This document shows, one piece after another, positions 15,781 to 25,723 of a DNA stretch of 64,000 bases. Position 1 is the first letter of the stretch. Every line of letters starts with the position of its first letter. The stretch covers positions 65,431 through 129,430 of the forward strand of contig JACKIN010000010.1 of the NCBI GenBank assembly GCA_020638495.1, read 5' to 3'. Both the position numbers and the translations under genes were made by a program. The notes under the pieces were generated by a model. The model was given only the letters and a program-made list of their open reading frames with translations, ran no database searches and was not told the DNA's origin. The stretch comes from Geminicoccaceae bacterium (GTDB taxonomy: Bacteria > Pseudomonadota > Alphaproteobacteria > Geminicoccales > Geminicoccaceae).

Positions 15781-15875
15781 CGACTGATCTCAATATATGG
15801 CAGCCAAACGTACATACAATAAGCGATCCAGAATGGCCTCGAAAGCACACGCGCCGGCGAGGCCGCCCCCCCCCC

Positions 15876-17375
<1,500 letters not shown>

Positions 17376-17696
17376 CACTCTCTCCCTGCGTCGCCGCCTG
17401 TCGACGGACCCTGTCTGGCATCCGCAAGTAGCGCTTCGCGGCCGCCGCGTACAGCCGCGAGCGCCTTCGCGGGGTCGTGCAGGCCCGGCATGTCGCGGGC
17501 ACCCCGGCTGCGAGACCTGCCGGGCGGGAGACGGCTGCGCCCATTCTTGGGGGCAACGGAGTTGACCGTCGTCAAGGTGCCTCGACACTGGCAACGTTAC
17601 CATTCAACTCGCATGGGGATCGCGGGCGCGGGGTCCCTCGACCCGTGACTGCCGCCCCGCCGGGGCGGCCGGCTGGCGAATGCGGGGGAGAGCGAC
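17376..17696. other. Divergent regulatory region between mmsA and the corrinoid fusion gene
   Basis: This 321-base gap contains no gene. Two symmetric elements lie close together: TTGAC-CGTC-GTCAA (17562-17575) and the near-palindrome GGCAACGTTACC (17590-17601, one mismatch pair) with a central AACGTT. Their spacing and position about 100-135 bases before the rightward gene suggest operator sites for one or two regulators controlling the divergent genes. No standard -10 could be assigned with confidence. Confidence 0.35.
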
Positions 17697-19631
17697 GTGA
17701 CGACGCACAAGGAGCGGGTTCTTCGGGTATTGCGTGGCGAGACGGTGGATCGACTGCCCTACGTGCCACGGATCGATCTCTGGCACCTCGCCAACTCGGT
17801 CGCCGGGACGCTGCCGCCGGAGCACGCCGGCCGCACACAGCACGAGATCTCGCGCGCCGAGGGCTGGGCGATTCACCACAAATACGTCTACGGCGCCTTC
17901 GGCGAGCACCCGGACGACGCCCTGCTGCATCGCGGCATCGGCATCTTCCGGACCCGCGACACCGTCCTCGACTTCGTGCTGCCGCGGGATGTCGGGGTCG
18001 AGGTGGAGCATGACGGCCCGGTCATGCGGGTCACCTACCACACGCCGGCCGGGGTGGTCAGCCACCGCCTGCGCTACGACGAGTCGATGCAGCGGCTCGG
18101 CATCTCGATCCCGCTGCACGAGGACCACCTGATCAAGAGCGTCGCCGACTATCCGGCCGTCTGGCACCTGTTCGAGCACATGCAGGTGGTGCCCAACCAC
18201 GAGCGCTTCAGCCGCTGGGCCGAGACGGAGATCGGCGAGGACGGGGTGCCGGTGGCGGCGCATTTCCATGGCGCGTCGCCGATGCAGCAGATCCAGCGCG
18301 ACCTGATCGACGCCACCGCCTTCTTCATCCACTACAAGGACCATCAGCGCGAGCTGCGCGAGCTCGCGGCACGGATGGAGCCGCTCTTCGAGCGCATCCT
18401 CGAGATCTGCTGCGCCTCGCCGGCGCCGGTCGTCAACTGGGGCTCCAACTTCGACGACATGCTGACCTACCCGCCCTACTTCGCCCGGGAGATCCAGCCC
18501 TGGATCCGCCGTGCCTCGGCGGCGCTCGCCGATGCCGGAAAGATCCTGATGTGCCACACCGACGGCGAGAATCGCGGGCTCATGGAGCTGATCCGCGATT
18601 CCGGGATGCATGTCGCCGAATCGATCTGCCCGGCGCCGATGACGCAGGTCGGCCTCGCCGAGTACTACCGGGAGTGGGCCGGGAAGCTGACGCTCTTCGG
18701 CGGCGTGCCCTCGACCCTGCTCCTGCCGGAGACCAGCGAGGCCGCGTTCGACGCCTATGTCGACGAGCTTTTCCGGGCGATCGCGCCGGGCAGCCGGTTC
18801 GTCGTCGGGATTGCCGACCAGGTGCCGCCGAACGCGGTGTTCGCGCGCCTGCGGCGGCTCGGCCAGCGGATCGCCGAGGAAGGGCGGCTGCCGCTCGAGG
18901 CCGGCGGCTTCCGGCCGGCCATGCCGCCCCCGGCCCAGGTGGCGGCGCCGAGCGCGAGGGGCGCGGCGGACGACGAGGAGCGCTTCTACGAGGTCCAGGA
19001 CGACGTCCACGCCGGCGATCACCTGGCCATCCGCCAGCGCGTGCTGGCGCTGGTCGAGGACGGGGTGCCGGCCCAGGAGATCCTGGAGCGCGGCCTGATC
19101 GCCGCGATGGACGAGATCGGGCAAGCCTTCGCCAGCGGCGAGGCCTTCATCCCCGAGGTGCTCCTGTCGGCGCGCGCCATGAACGAGGCGGTGGACGCCC
19201 TCGGACCTCATCTCGCCACCGGCGCCGAGCGACACCGCGGCCGGGTTCTTGTCGGCACGGTGGCCGGCGACGTCCACGACATCGGCAAGAACATGGTGGT
19301 GACGATGCTCAAGGGCGTCGGCTTCGAGGTCCAGGACCTCGGCGTCAACGTCCCGCGGGCGAGGTTCGTCGCGGCGGTGGCCGAGAGCAAGCCGGACATT
19401 CTCGGCCTCTCGGCCCTCTTGACCACGACCATGATGGAGATGCGCCAGGTCATCGCCAGCCTCGAGGCGGCGGGCCTTCGCGATACCTGTCGGGTGATCG
19501 TCGGCGGCGCCCCGCTCAACGCCGGGTTCGCCAATGAGATCGGCGCCGACGGCTTCGCCGAGGATGCCGTGAGCGCGGTGGCCCTGGCGAAGCAGCTGGT
19601 CGCCGAGCGCCGGACCCCGCCCGCGGCATGA
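17697..19631 (+). CDS. Fusion of a uroporphyrinogen-decarboxylase-type methyltransferase and a corrinoid-binding protein
   Basis: The 644-residue protein has two parts. Residues 1-390 form a UroD/MtaA-like TIM barrel; a histidine in LMCHTDGEN (near 286) and a cysteine in ESICPAPMT (near 311) could be the zinc ligands that activate a methyl acceptor or donor. Residues 425-640 form a complete methyl-corrinoid protein: a four-helix cap (EILERGLIAAMDEIGQAF, SGEAFIPEVLLSARAM) and a B12-binding Rossmann domain with DVHDIGKN (about 524-531), whose His replaces the lower cobalt ligand. Such proteins transfer methyl groups from methoxylated or methylated compounds to cobalamin. The two functions are usually separate subunits. 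Neither the methyl donor nor a second methyltransferase or reactivating ATPase is apparent nearby. Confidence 0.86.
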   Translation: MTTHKERVLRVLRGETVDRLPYVPRIDLWHLANSVAGTLPPEHAGRTQHEISRAEGWAIHHKYVYGAFGEHPDDALLHRGIGIFRTRDTVLDFVLPRDVGVEVEHDGPVMRVTYHTPAGVVSHRLRYDESMQRLGISIPLHEDHLIKSVADYPAVWHLFEHMQVVPNHERFSRWAETEIGEDGVPVAAHFHGASPMQQIQRDLIDATAFFIHYKDHQRELRELAARMEPLFERILEICCASPAPVVNWGSNFDDMLTYPPYFAREIQPWIRRASAALADAGKILMCHTDGENRGLMELIRDSGMHVAESICPAPMTQVGLAEYYREWAGKLTLFGGVPSTLLLPETSEAAFDAYVDELFRAIAPGSRFVVGIADQVPPNAVFARLRRLGQRIAEEGRLPLEAGGFRPAMPPPAQVAAPSARGAADDEERFYEVQDDVHAGDHLAIRQRVLALVEDGVPAQEILERGLIAAMDEIGQAFASGEAFIPEVLLSARAMNEAVDALGPHLATGAERHRGRVLVGTVAGDVHDIGKNMVVTMLKGVGFEVQDLGVNVPRARFVAAVAESKPDILGLSALLTTTMMEMRQVIASLEAAGLRDTCRVIVGGAPLNAGFANEIGADGFAEDAVSAVALAKQLVAERRTPPAA

Positions 19632-19779
19632 GCCTCGGGAGGGTTCTCGACCGGGGCCGGCGGACCCCGGTGCCGCCGTTGTCGGGGCAACGGGACGACG
19701 CCTCGAAGCGCGCCCTGGCATCCGGGCGGGCCTCGGCCCTGCTGCTCCCGTCTCCCCTCGCCCCCTCGGGGCAGGGCAC

Positions 19780-20478
19780 CTACCGCAACGCCTCCATGAC
19801 CAGCACCGCGACCGGCACCGGGGCGGTGCCGAGGGCGATGGTGACGAGGAAGCCCGGCAACGAGACCAGCCGGCTCATGCCGACGGCCATGGCGATGCCG
19901 CCACCGCCGCCGATGAGCCCGTTGCCCGGCACGTTGAGCAGGAGGGCGATTGCCCAGTGCCGCCGGCGCACGAGCAGCGTCGCGATGCCAGCCGGGGAAG
20001 CGGCGGCCAGCGCCGCCACGCGCGCCTCGACGGCCAGCGGCTGCAGCCGCTCGACCAGCCGGGCGGCGCGGCCGAGGCCGAGCGCGGCGAAGCCGGCGGC
20101 CAGCAGCCGCTCCGGCACGAGGCGGCCGACAGCAAAGGCGATCACCAGCGCCAGCACCGTGCCGAGATAGACCACGGGCACGATCTCCGCCCCCAGCATG
20201 AAGATCAGCGCCAGGCCGACCTCGACGCCCGGCACGAAGGGCAGCGCCATCAGCACCACATAGGCGGCGAGGCTGAGCATGATGACCAGGTGAACGGTGG
20301 GCTCGGAGGTCGGGGTGAGGCGCATGCCGAGCAGATTGACGATCCAGTCGCCGGCATAGGTGCCGCCGAGCACGATCGCACCGTAGAGCACGACGAGCGC
20401 CAAGAGCCGCAGAATCCGCCGCAGCGGCCAGCCCGGGAGCGGCCCCTCGCCCATGGCGCCGGAAGGCGGGCCGCTCAT
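19780..20478 (-). CDS. Multi-spanning membrane protein, function unknown
   Basis: The 232-residue protein has four to five hydrophobic stretches, the first at LLALVVLYGAIVLGGTYAG, and two short loops: LPFVPGVEVGLALIFM in the middle and NVPGNGLIGGGGGIAMAVG near the end. The Pro-Gly-rich re-entrant-looking loops are reminiscent of the DedA/SNARE-associated or small export protein families, but I cannot assign it. The start ATG (20478) overlaps the stop of the upstream secreted-protein gene as ATGA, so the two are translationally coupled and probably work together at the inner membrane. Confidence 0.65.
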   Translation of the reverse strand: MSGPPSGAMGEGPLPGWPLRRILRLLALVVLYGAIVLGGTYAGDWIVNLLGMRLTPTSEPTVHLVIMLSLAAYVVLMALPFVPGVEVGLALIFMLGAEIVPVVYLGTVLALVIAFAVGRLVPERLLAAGFAALGLGRAARLVERLQPLAVEARVAALAAASPAGIATLLVRRRHWAIALLLNVPGNGLIGGGGGIAMAVGMSRLVSLPGFLVTIALGTAPVPVAVLVMEALR

Positions 20479-21023
20479 GACTTCTCCGGCAACGCCTGGC
20501 CGGGTGCGGCGAGCGCTCCCCGATACCAAGATTCGAGCACGACCGTCCGGTACCACCGCTCGCGTGTCCAGATCGAGCCGGCCTCGATGTGCTCGCCGAC
20601 GACCTCGCCGGTGAAGTCGATATAGCCGTGCTCGGGGCTCTCCATGGCCGCCCGGAACCGTATCGCGTCACCTTCGAGCCGCAGCCAGTACGGCGCCGGC
20701 ACGAAGCCCAGATCGCTGCAGCCGCGAGACCGGAAGCGCCCGCTCTCGAAGCTCAGCACGTCCTGCCCAAGCGATGGCTCGCCCACCGGCCCATATTCGA
20801 CGATGAAGTCCTTGCCGTCGAGCAGTCCGAGGAAACCCGCTTCGCCGGGCGCGGGCACGGCCGCCGCCAAGCCCTCCGGCAACGCTGTGCCCGAGGCTGC
20901 CATAGCCGTGCCGAGGCTCCAGAGAAGGATTTCACGCCGTCGACGCTTCAGCCCACGAGCCTTCCGCAACGTCCCTGCCGCCTTCCACGACGCGCTGCAC
21001 GCCGGCTGACGCGGCGCCGGCAT
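20475..21023 (-). CDS. Exported protein of unknown function
   Basis: The 182-residue product has a basic N-terminus with KRRRREILLWSLGTAMAASG around residues 27-45, a possible twin-arginine or Sec signal, then a soluble domain of about 125 residues rich in aromatic residues (DFIVEYGPVG, PYWLRLEGDAIRFRAAM, IDFTGEVVGEHIEAGSIWTR). The last part looks like an antiparallel beta protein. ATG 21023 is the best available start, but the true one could be further in. The gene is coupled by a 4-base overlap to the downstream membrane protein gene. No family recognised. Confidence 0.6.
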   Translation of the reverse strand: MPAPRQPACSASWKAAGTLRKARGLKRRRREILLWSLGTAMAASGTALPEGLAAAVPAPGEAGFLGLLDGKDFIVEYGPVGEPSLGQDVLSFESGRFRSRGCSDLGFVPAPYWLRLEGDAIRFRAAMESPEHGYIDFTGEVVGEHIEAGSIWTRERWYRTVVLESWYRGALAAPGQALPEKS

Positions 21024-21043
21024 CGCGAATCTGACTCCGATCC

Positions 21044-22219
21044 CTAAAGGGCGCAAGTGCTGGATGGCAGCTCGCCGCTCGCCGCGGCCTCGAAGATCGC
21101 CAGCGCCGCATCGACGTCGAGCGGCACCGGATTGCCGCTTGCGGTCGGATCGACCACCGCCATCTCGGCCATCTCCCGAAAGCGGGCGCCGTCCACGCCG
21201 AGCCCCGCGAGCGTGTGCGGCACGCCGATGGCGTCGCGCAGGGCGAGCACCCAGTCGATCAGCCCGTCCAGGTCCTGCCGGGCGAGGCCGAGCCAGGCGG
21301 CGAGGCGGGCGGCCTTGCTCTCGATGGCGGGGCGGTTGAAGGCCAGCACATAGGGCATGAAGACGGCGTTGGTGAGGCCGTGATGGGTGTCGTAGATCGC
21401 ACCCACCGGGTGCGAGACCGAATGGATCGCACCCAGCCCCTTCTGGAAGGCGACGGCACCCATTGAGGCCGCCGCGAGCAGCCAGGCGCGCGCTTCGAGG
21501 TCCTGGCCATCGGCCACGGCGCGCGGCAGCGCCTCCTTGACGAGCCTCGCCCCCTCGACCGCGATGCCTTCCGACATCGGATGGAACATGGGTGAGAAGT
21601 AGGCCTCGAGGCAGTGCGCCAGGGCGTCCATCCCGGTGCCGGCGGTGATCGTCGGCGGCACGCCCAGCGTCAGCTCGGGGTCGCTGATCACCACGGCGGG
21701 CAGCATCCTCGGGTGGAAGATCACCTTCTTGGTGTGGGTCGCCGAGTTGGTGATGACCCCGGCGCGCCCCACCTCGGAGCCGGTGCCGGCCGTGGTCGGC
21801 ACGGCGACGACCGGGGCGATGCCGGCCGTGTCGGCCCGCTTCCACCAGTCGTCGACATCCTCGAAATCCCAGATCGGCCGGGTCTGCCCGGCCATGAAGG
21901 CGACGCACTTGCCGACATCGAGGGCGCTGCCGCCGCCGAAGGCCACGACCCCGTCATGGCCGCCGTCGCGGAAGGCCCGGACGCCGGCCTCGACATTGTC
22001 GTCGACCGGGTTCGCCTTGACCTCGGCGAAGAAGCCGGCGTCGGCCAGGAGGCCGCGCGCCGCCTTGGTGATCGGCAGCTCCTTCAGCCCGGCGTCGGTG
22101 ACGAAGAGCGGACGGGTGATGCCGGCCGCGGCGCAGGCGCGCGGCAGCTCGGCGATCCGCCCGGCGCCGAAGCGGACGGTGGTCGGATAGCCCCAGTTGA
22201 CGGATGGCGAAGCGCTCAA
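21044..22219 (-). CDS. Iron-containing (type III) alcohol dehydrogenase
   Basis: The 391-residue enzyme interconverts an alcohol and aldehyde or ketone with NAD(H). The cofactor motif is GGGSALDVGK (about residues 95-104), and PTTAGTGSEV follows. The metal ligands are visible as Asp in ISDPELT, His in GMDALAHCLEA and the two His in AIHSVSHPVGAIYDTHHG. It overlaps the upstream aldehyde dehydrogenase gene by 4 bases (ATGA). Together with the glutamine synthetase-like gene it forms a three-gene operon; it could reduce or oxidise a hydroxylated intermediate of that pathway. The exact substrate is unknown. Confidence 0.9.
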   Translation of the reverse strand: MSASPSVNWGYPTTVRFGAGRIAELPRACAAAGITRPLFVTDAGLKELPITKAARGLLADAGFFAEVKANPVDDNVEAGVRAFRDGGHDGVVAFGGGSALDVGKCVAFMAGQTRPIWDFEDVDDWWKRADTAGIAPVVAVPTTAGTGSEVGRAGVITNSATHTKKVIFHPRMLPAVVISDPELTLGVPPTITAGTGMDALAHCLEAYFSPMFHPMSEGIAVEGARLVKEALPRAVADGQDLEARAWLLAAASMGAVAFQKGLGAIHSVSHPVGAIYDTHHGLTNAVFMPYVLAFNRPAIESKAARLAAWLGLARQDLDGLIDWVLALRDAIGVPHTLAGLGVDGARFREMAEMAVVDPTASGNPVPLDVDAALAIFEAAASGELPSSTCAL

Positions 22220-23607
22220 GGCACACTCCTGAGATGGTAGGACTTGGGGCGGGTCAGCGCCTGGTAGCCGAGCACCGATAGCGACTGGCCGCGGCCGGTG
22301 TCCTTGACGCCGGTCCAGACCAGCGCAGGGTCCAGATAGTCGCAGCGGTTCATGAAGACCGTGCCGGTCCGCAGCCGCCCGCCCAGGGCCTGCGCGGCGT
22401 CGCGGTCGCGGGTCCAGAGCGAGGCGGTGAGGCCGTAGGCGCTGTCGTTCATCAGCTCGATGGCAGCGTCGTCGCCGGCGACGGGCATGATGCCGACCAC
22501 CGGCCCGAAGCTCTCCTCGCGCATCACCGCCATCTGGTGGTCGACCCGGGTCAGCACCTGCGGCGCCAGCCAGGGCGAGCCCGGCCCGCCATGCCGCGGG
22601 AAACGCCGCGTGTCGATATGCGCCCTGGCACCGGCACGCAGCGCCGCGGCAATCTGCTCGCGCACCAGGTCGGCGCCCCTCGCCTGCGCCATCGGCCCGA
22701 GCGTCGTCGCCTCGTCCCGCGGATCGTCGAGGACGTAGCTGCCGGTGGTCGCCGCGAACCCGTCGACGAACCGGTCGAACAGCTCCTCGGCCACATAGAT
22801 CCGCTCGATGCCGCAGCAGCTCTGGCCGGAATTGAAGAAGGCCCCGTCGACCAGGTTCTCGATCGCATGGTCGAGATCGGCGTCGGCCCGGACATAGGCC
22901 GGGTCCTTGCCGCCGAGCTCGAGGCCGACGCCGATGAAGCTGCCGGCCGCCGCGCGCTCGATCGCCCGGCCGCCGGCGACAGAGCCCGTGAAGGTGACAT
23001 GGTCGACCGCACGGCTCGCGATCAGCTTCTCGGTCTGCGCATGGCTCATCACCAGATGCTCGAACACGCTCTCCTGCATGCCGGCCTCCTCGAAGGCCCG
23101 CTGGAAGCGCTCGCCGGTGAGGAGCGTCTGGGATGCCGCCTTCAGGATCACCGCATTGCCGGCGATGAGTGCTGGCACGATGGTGTTCACCGCCGTCAGG
23201 TAGGGGTAGTTCCAGGGGGCGATGACCAGCACGACACCGAGCGGCTCGCGCGCGATCAGGCGCCGGCTCTGGTCCGTGTCCTCGATGGTGAGCGGCGCCA
23301 GCGCCTCCCTGGCGATCGCCGCCATGTGCCGGGTGCGCTCGGCGAAGCCGCCCATCTCCCCGCCATAGCGCACCGGCCGCCCCATCATCCGGGCGAGCTC
23401 GACCGTGAGGTCCTCCTGCATCGCCAGCATGGAATCCAGCATGGCGAGGCAGATCCGCGCCCGCTCCCCGACGGAGACGCGCGCCCAGGCGCGCTGGGAG
23501 CCTCGCGCCGTGGCGATCGCGTCCTCGATCTCGCTGTCCCTGGCCACCGGCCGCTGGGCGACGACGCTGTCGTCGATCGGCGAGACGATCTGCACCTTGT
23601 CGGACAT
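22216..23607 (-). CDS. NAD(P)-dependent aldehyde dehydrogenase
   Basis: The 463-residue protein is a standard aldehyde dehydrogenase. It has the segment VVLVIAPWNYPYLTAVNT, the cofactor loop FTGSVAGGRAIE, the general base Glu in GLELGGKDPAYV, and the nucleophile in NSGQSCCGIERIYV (Cys near 264). It turns an aldehyde into a carboxylate. The gene lies 8 bases downstream of the glutamine synthetase-like gene and overlaps the iron alcohol dehydrogenase gene by ATGA. In the gamma-glutamylated amine pathway an aldehyde dehydrogenase oxidises the gamma-glutamyl aminoaldehyde, which would fit this position. Confidence 0.9.
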   Translation of the reverse strand: MSDKVQIVSPIDDSVVAQRPVARDSEIEDAIATARGSQRAWARVSVGERARICLAMLDSMLAMQEDLTVELARMMGRPVRYGGEMGGFAERTRHMAAIAREALAPLTIEDTDQSRRLIAREPLGVVLVIAPWNYPYLTAVNTIVPALIAGNAVILKAASQTLLTGERFQRAFEEAGMQESVFEHLVMSHAQTEKLIASRAVDHVTFTGSVAGGRAIERAAAGSFIGVGLELGGKDPAYVRADADLDHAIENLVDGAFFNSGQSCCGIERIYVAEELFDRFVDGFAATTGSYVLDDPRDEATTLGPMAQARGADLVREQIAAALRAGARAHIDTRRFPRHGGPGSPWLAPQVLTRVDHQMAVMREESFGPVVGIMPVAGDDAAIELMNDSAYGLTASLWTRDRDAAQALGGRLRTGTVFMNRCDYLDPALVWTGVKDTGRGQSLSVLGYQALTRPKSYHLRSVP

Positions 23608-23615
23608 GAGCCCTC

Positions 23616-24986
23616 TCAGTAGCGCTCGAAACCGCGCGAAAGATCGAAATCGGTCACCCGCCGGTCGTACTCGGCCTGCTCCCAGCGGGCGGTGTGGACA
23701 TAGTGGTCGACCACCGCATCACCCAGCGCCGTGCGCAGCATGGCGGAGTTGTCGAGGGCCTCGGCGGCGGCCCGCAGCGTCTTCGGCACCTCCGGCAGGT
23801 CGTCGTCGCCATAGGCGTCGCCGGCGTACGGCTCGCCGCAATCCAGCCCCTCGTCGATGCCGGCGAGACCGGCCGCGATGAGGGCGGCGAAGGCGAGATA
23901 GGGGTTGAGGTCCGCACCGCCGATCCGGCACTCGATCCGCTGCGCCTTCGTCCGCTCGCCGACGAGGCGGAAGCCCGCGGTGCGGTTGTCGCCCGAGAGC
24001 ACCATCCGGGTCGGCGCGAAGGTGCCGGCCTGGAAGCGTTTGTAGGAGTTGATGTAGGGGGCGAGAAACCAGGTGTAGTCCGGTGCGTAGCGCAGCATGC
24101 CGCCGACGAACTGGCGCATCAGCGGCGACATGCCGTCCTCGGCCGCCTCGTCGAGGAAGAGCGGCCGCGCCCCATCGGCGTCCCAGAGCGAGGCGTGGAC
24201 GTGGCAGGACGAGCCGGCGAGCGCGTTGTCGTACTTGGCCATGAAGCTGACCGCGGCGTCGAGCCCGTGCGCGATCTCCTTGATGCCGTTCTTGATGACC
24301 ACGTGCCGGTCGGCCATGGTGAGAGCGTCAGCGTAGCGGACGTTGAGCTCCTCCTGCCCCGGCCCCCATTCGCCCTTGCTGTTCTCGATCGGGATGCCGG
24401 CATCGTGCAGGTGGTTGCGGATCGCCCGCATCACCCGCTCCTCCTTGCTCGTGGCGCTGATCACATAGTCCTGGATGTAGTCGTTCGCGGTCTGGAGTCC
24501 GCGCCAGCCCTTGGCCCGCGCGCTCTTGTAGGTCTCCTCGAAGAGGTAGAACTCGAGCTCGGAGGCGAGATAGGCCCGCATGCCGCGCTCCTCGAGCCGT
24601 GCGACCTGGCCCTTGAGGATGGCCCTCGGGCTGTGCGCCAGGGGTGCGTGATCGTGGTGGTCGAGCACGTCGCAGAGCACGAGGGCCGTGCCCTCGAGCC
24701 ACGGCACCTCCATCAGGGTCGCGAGATCCGGGGCCATGACGAAATCGCCATAGCCGCGCTGCCAGCTCGCCGCCGCGTAGCCCGGCACCGGCTCCATCTC
24801 GATGTCGTTGGCGAGCAGGTAGTCACAAGCGTGCGTCTCGGCGTGGCCGGACGCGACGAAATGCTGGGCATGGAAGCGCTTGCCGATGAGCCGGCCCTGC
24901 AGGTCGGTGAAGCAGACGAGCACCGTGTCGATCAGCCCGAGGCTGACCCGCTCGGCGAGACCTTCGAGATCGAGCTTGCCCGGCAT
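23616..24986 (-). CDS. Glutamine synthetase-like enzyme, gamma-glutamyl-amine (PuuA-type) ligase
   Basis: The 456-residue protein has the full glutamine synthetase fold: N-terminal VLVCFTDLQGRLIGKRF, catalytic ASELEFYLFEE, WGPGQEELNVRYADAL, the His-containing SSCHVHASLWD, SGDNRTAGFRLVGERT and the C-terminal RIECRIGGADLNPYLA. Details such as the short N-terminal domain and GFRLV in place of the classical NSYKRL sequence place it with the PuuA/GlnA-like enzymes that attach glutamate to amines (putrescine, ethanolamine, monoamines) instead of ammonia. It heads an operon with an aldehyde and an alcohol dehydrogenase. No transporter, amine oxidase or gamma-glutamyl hydrolase is seen in the neighbourhood, so the substrate stays open. 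Confidence 0.86.
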   Translation of the reverse strand: MPGKLDLEGLAERVSLGLIDTVLVCFTDLQGRLIGKRFHAQHFVASGHAETHACDYLLANDIEMEPVPGYAAASWQRGYGDFVMAPDLATLMEVPWLEGTALVLCDVLDHHDHAPLAHSPRAILKGQVARLEERGMRAYLASELEFYLFEETYKSARAKGWRGLQTANDYIQDYVISATSKEERVMRAIRNHLHDAGIPIENSKGEWGPGQEELNVRYADALTMADRHVVIKNGIKEIAHGLDAAVSFMAKYDNALAGSSCHVHASLWDADGARPLFLDEAAEDGMSPLMRQFVGGMLRYAPDYTWFLAPYINSYKRFQAGTFAPTRMVLSGDNRTAGFRLVGERTKAQRIECRIGGADLNPYLAFAALIAAGLAGIDEGLDCGEPYAGDAYGDDDLPEVPKTLRAAAEALDNSAMLRTALGDAVVDHYVHTARWEQAEYDRRVTDFDLSRGFERY

Positions 24987-25036
24987 GAAACCTCCCCGAT
25001 ATGGGCCCTGTCACCGCCCGCTGCTGGCCTTCGTGG

Positions 25037-25255
25037 TTAGCGCAAGCCGCCGGCTCGCGCCAGTGCGAGCGCTTCGACCGCAGGGCGATCGCATCGGGCG
25101 GATGACAGGATCTTGATGAGGGAAGCGTCGTCCCACGTGGCCCGCTCGATCTTGCCGGGGGTCGATCCTTCGCCCTGGCCGGCGCGCAGGAGATCGAGCG
25201 CGAAGCGGCGCAGGCGGGCGAGGTTCTCCGGGGCGTTGTCCTCATACCGCCATCC
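25037..25255 (-). pseudogene. C-terminal relic of an ISAs1-type transposase
   Basis: The leftward frame carries WRYEDNAPENLARLRRFALD, then LLRAG...KIERATWDDASLIKIL. The pattern E-D-x-A-P-E-N-L-A-x-L-R-R-x-A-L-x-L-L followed by about 20 residues and W-D-D is the end of ISAs1-family (H-repeat) transposases. The N-terminal 80 percent and the catalytic residues are missing, and upstream the frame loses similarity. The rest of the 24987-25723 gap (to the rpsF start) holds no other recognisable gene; its last 150 bases are the rpsF promoter and leader. Confidence 0.6.
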
Positions 25256-25568
25256 AGCCGCAAGAAACATCGCAGCAGCGGCTCCTCGGCACCGCCGATC
25301 GCGCCGTTGCGCATTGCCACGGCGGGGGCGTCGTCGATCTCGGCCCGGCCCGCCCACTCGGGCTTGCCCCCTTCCCGCTCCGCCATGACCGACATCGGCT
25401 TCTGCTTCATCAGCCAAGCCGTCGGCTGCCGCATTGCAGCGATTGCATTGGATTTGCTTGGGGCACTTCATCCGCGTGCAGCTCTCGCAACCGCAGCGCT
25501 CACGGCGGAAGCCCCGTCTCCCAGCGCATCCCGAGCAGGAGCGTCGGGCAACCCCTGACCGAACACGC

Positions 25569-25596
25569 TTGCGACCGCGGCCAAACCGCGTATAAC
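25569..25596 (+). promoter_or_regulatory. Promoter of the rpsF operon
   Basis: TTGCGA (25569-25574) and TATAAC (25591-25596) are separated by 16 bases. They lie about 130 bases ahead of rpsF, giving a transcript leader of about 120 bases. The match to the vegetative sigma consensus is good for a GC-rich genome. Confidence 0.6.
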
Positions 25597-25615
25597 CGCG
25601 CCATCCTCGCGGTGG

Positions 25616-25633
25616 GTCGGCGTACCGGCCGAC
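25616..25633 (+). promoter_or_regulatory. Leader hairpin, possible S6:S18 autoregulatory element
   Basis: GTCGGC (25616-25621) pairs with GCCGAC (25628-25633), leaving the 6-base loop GTACCG. The known S6:S18 RNA motif upstream of rpsF is a hairpin presenting a CCG trinucleotide to the S18 protein. The position in the rpsF leader and the loop CCG fit, but the remaining parts of that motif could not be verified by eye. Confidence 0.35.
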
Positions 25634-25723
25634 GGCAGCGAATCTGTAGTGACGGTGGATCGTCGCGTGAAGATGACGCGGCGGTCCCTGTTGTCGTCCA
25701 AATCCAGAGGAGCAACGGCAAAG

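Noticed and set aside
15527..15822. Rightward frames opposite brnT
   Set aside because: They are antisense shadows without family features.
25256..25568. A small gene upstream of rpsF
   Set aside because: Several short overlapping frames exist on both strands, but none has a start with a ribosome binding site or a recognisable motif.
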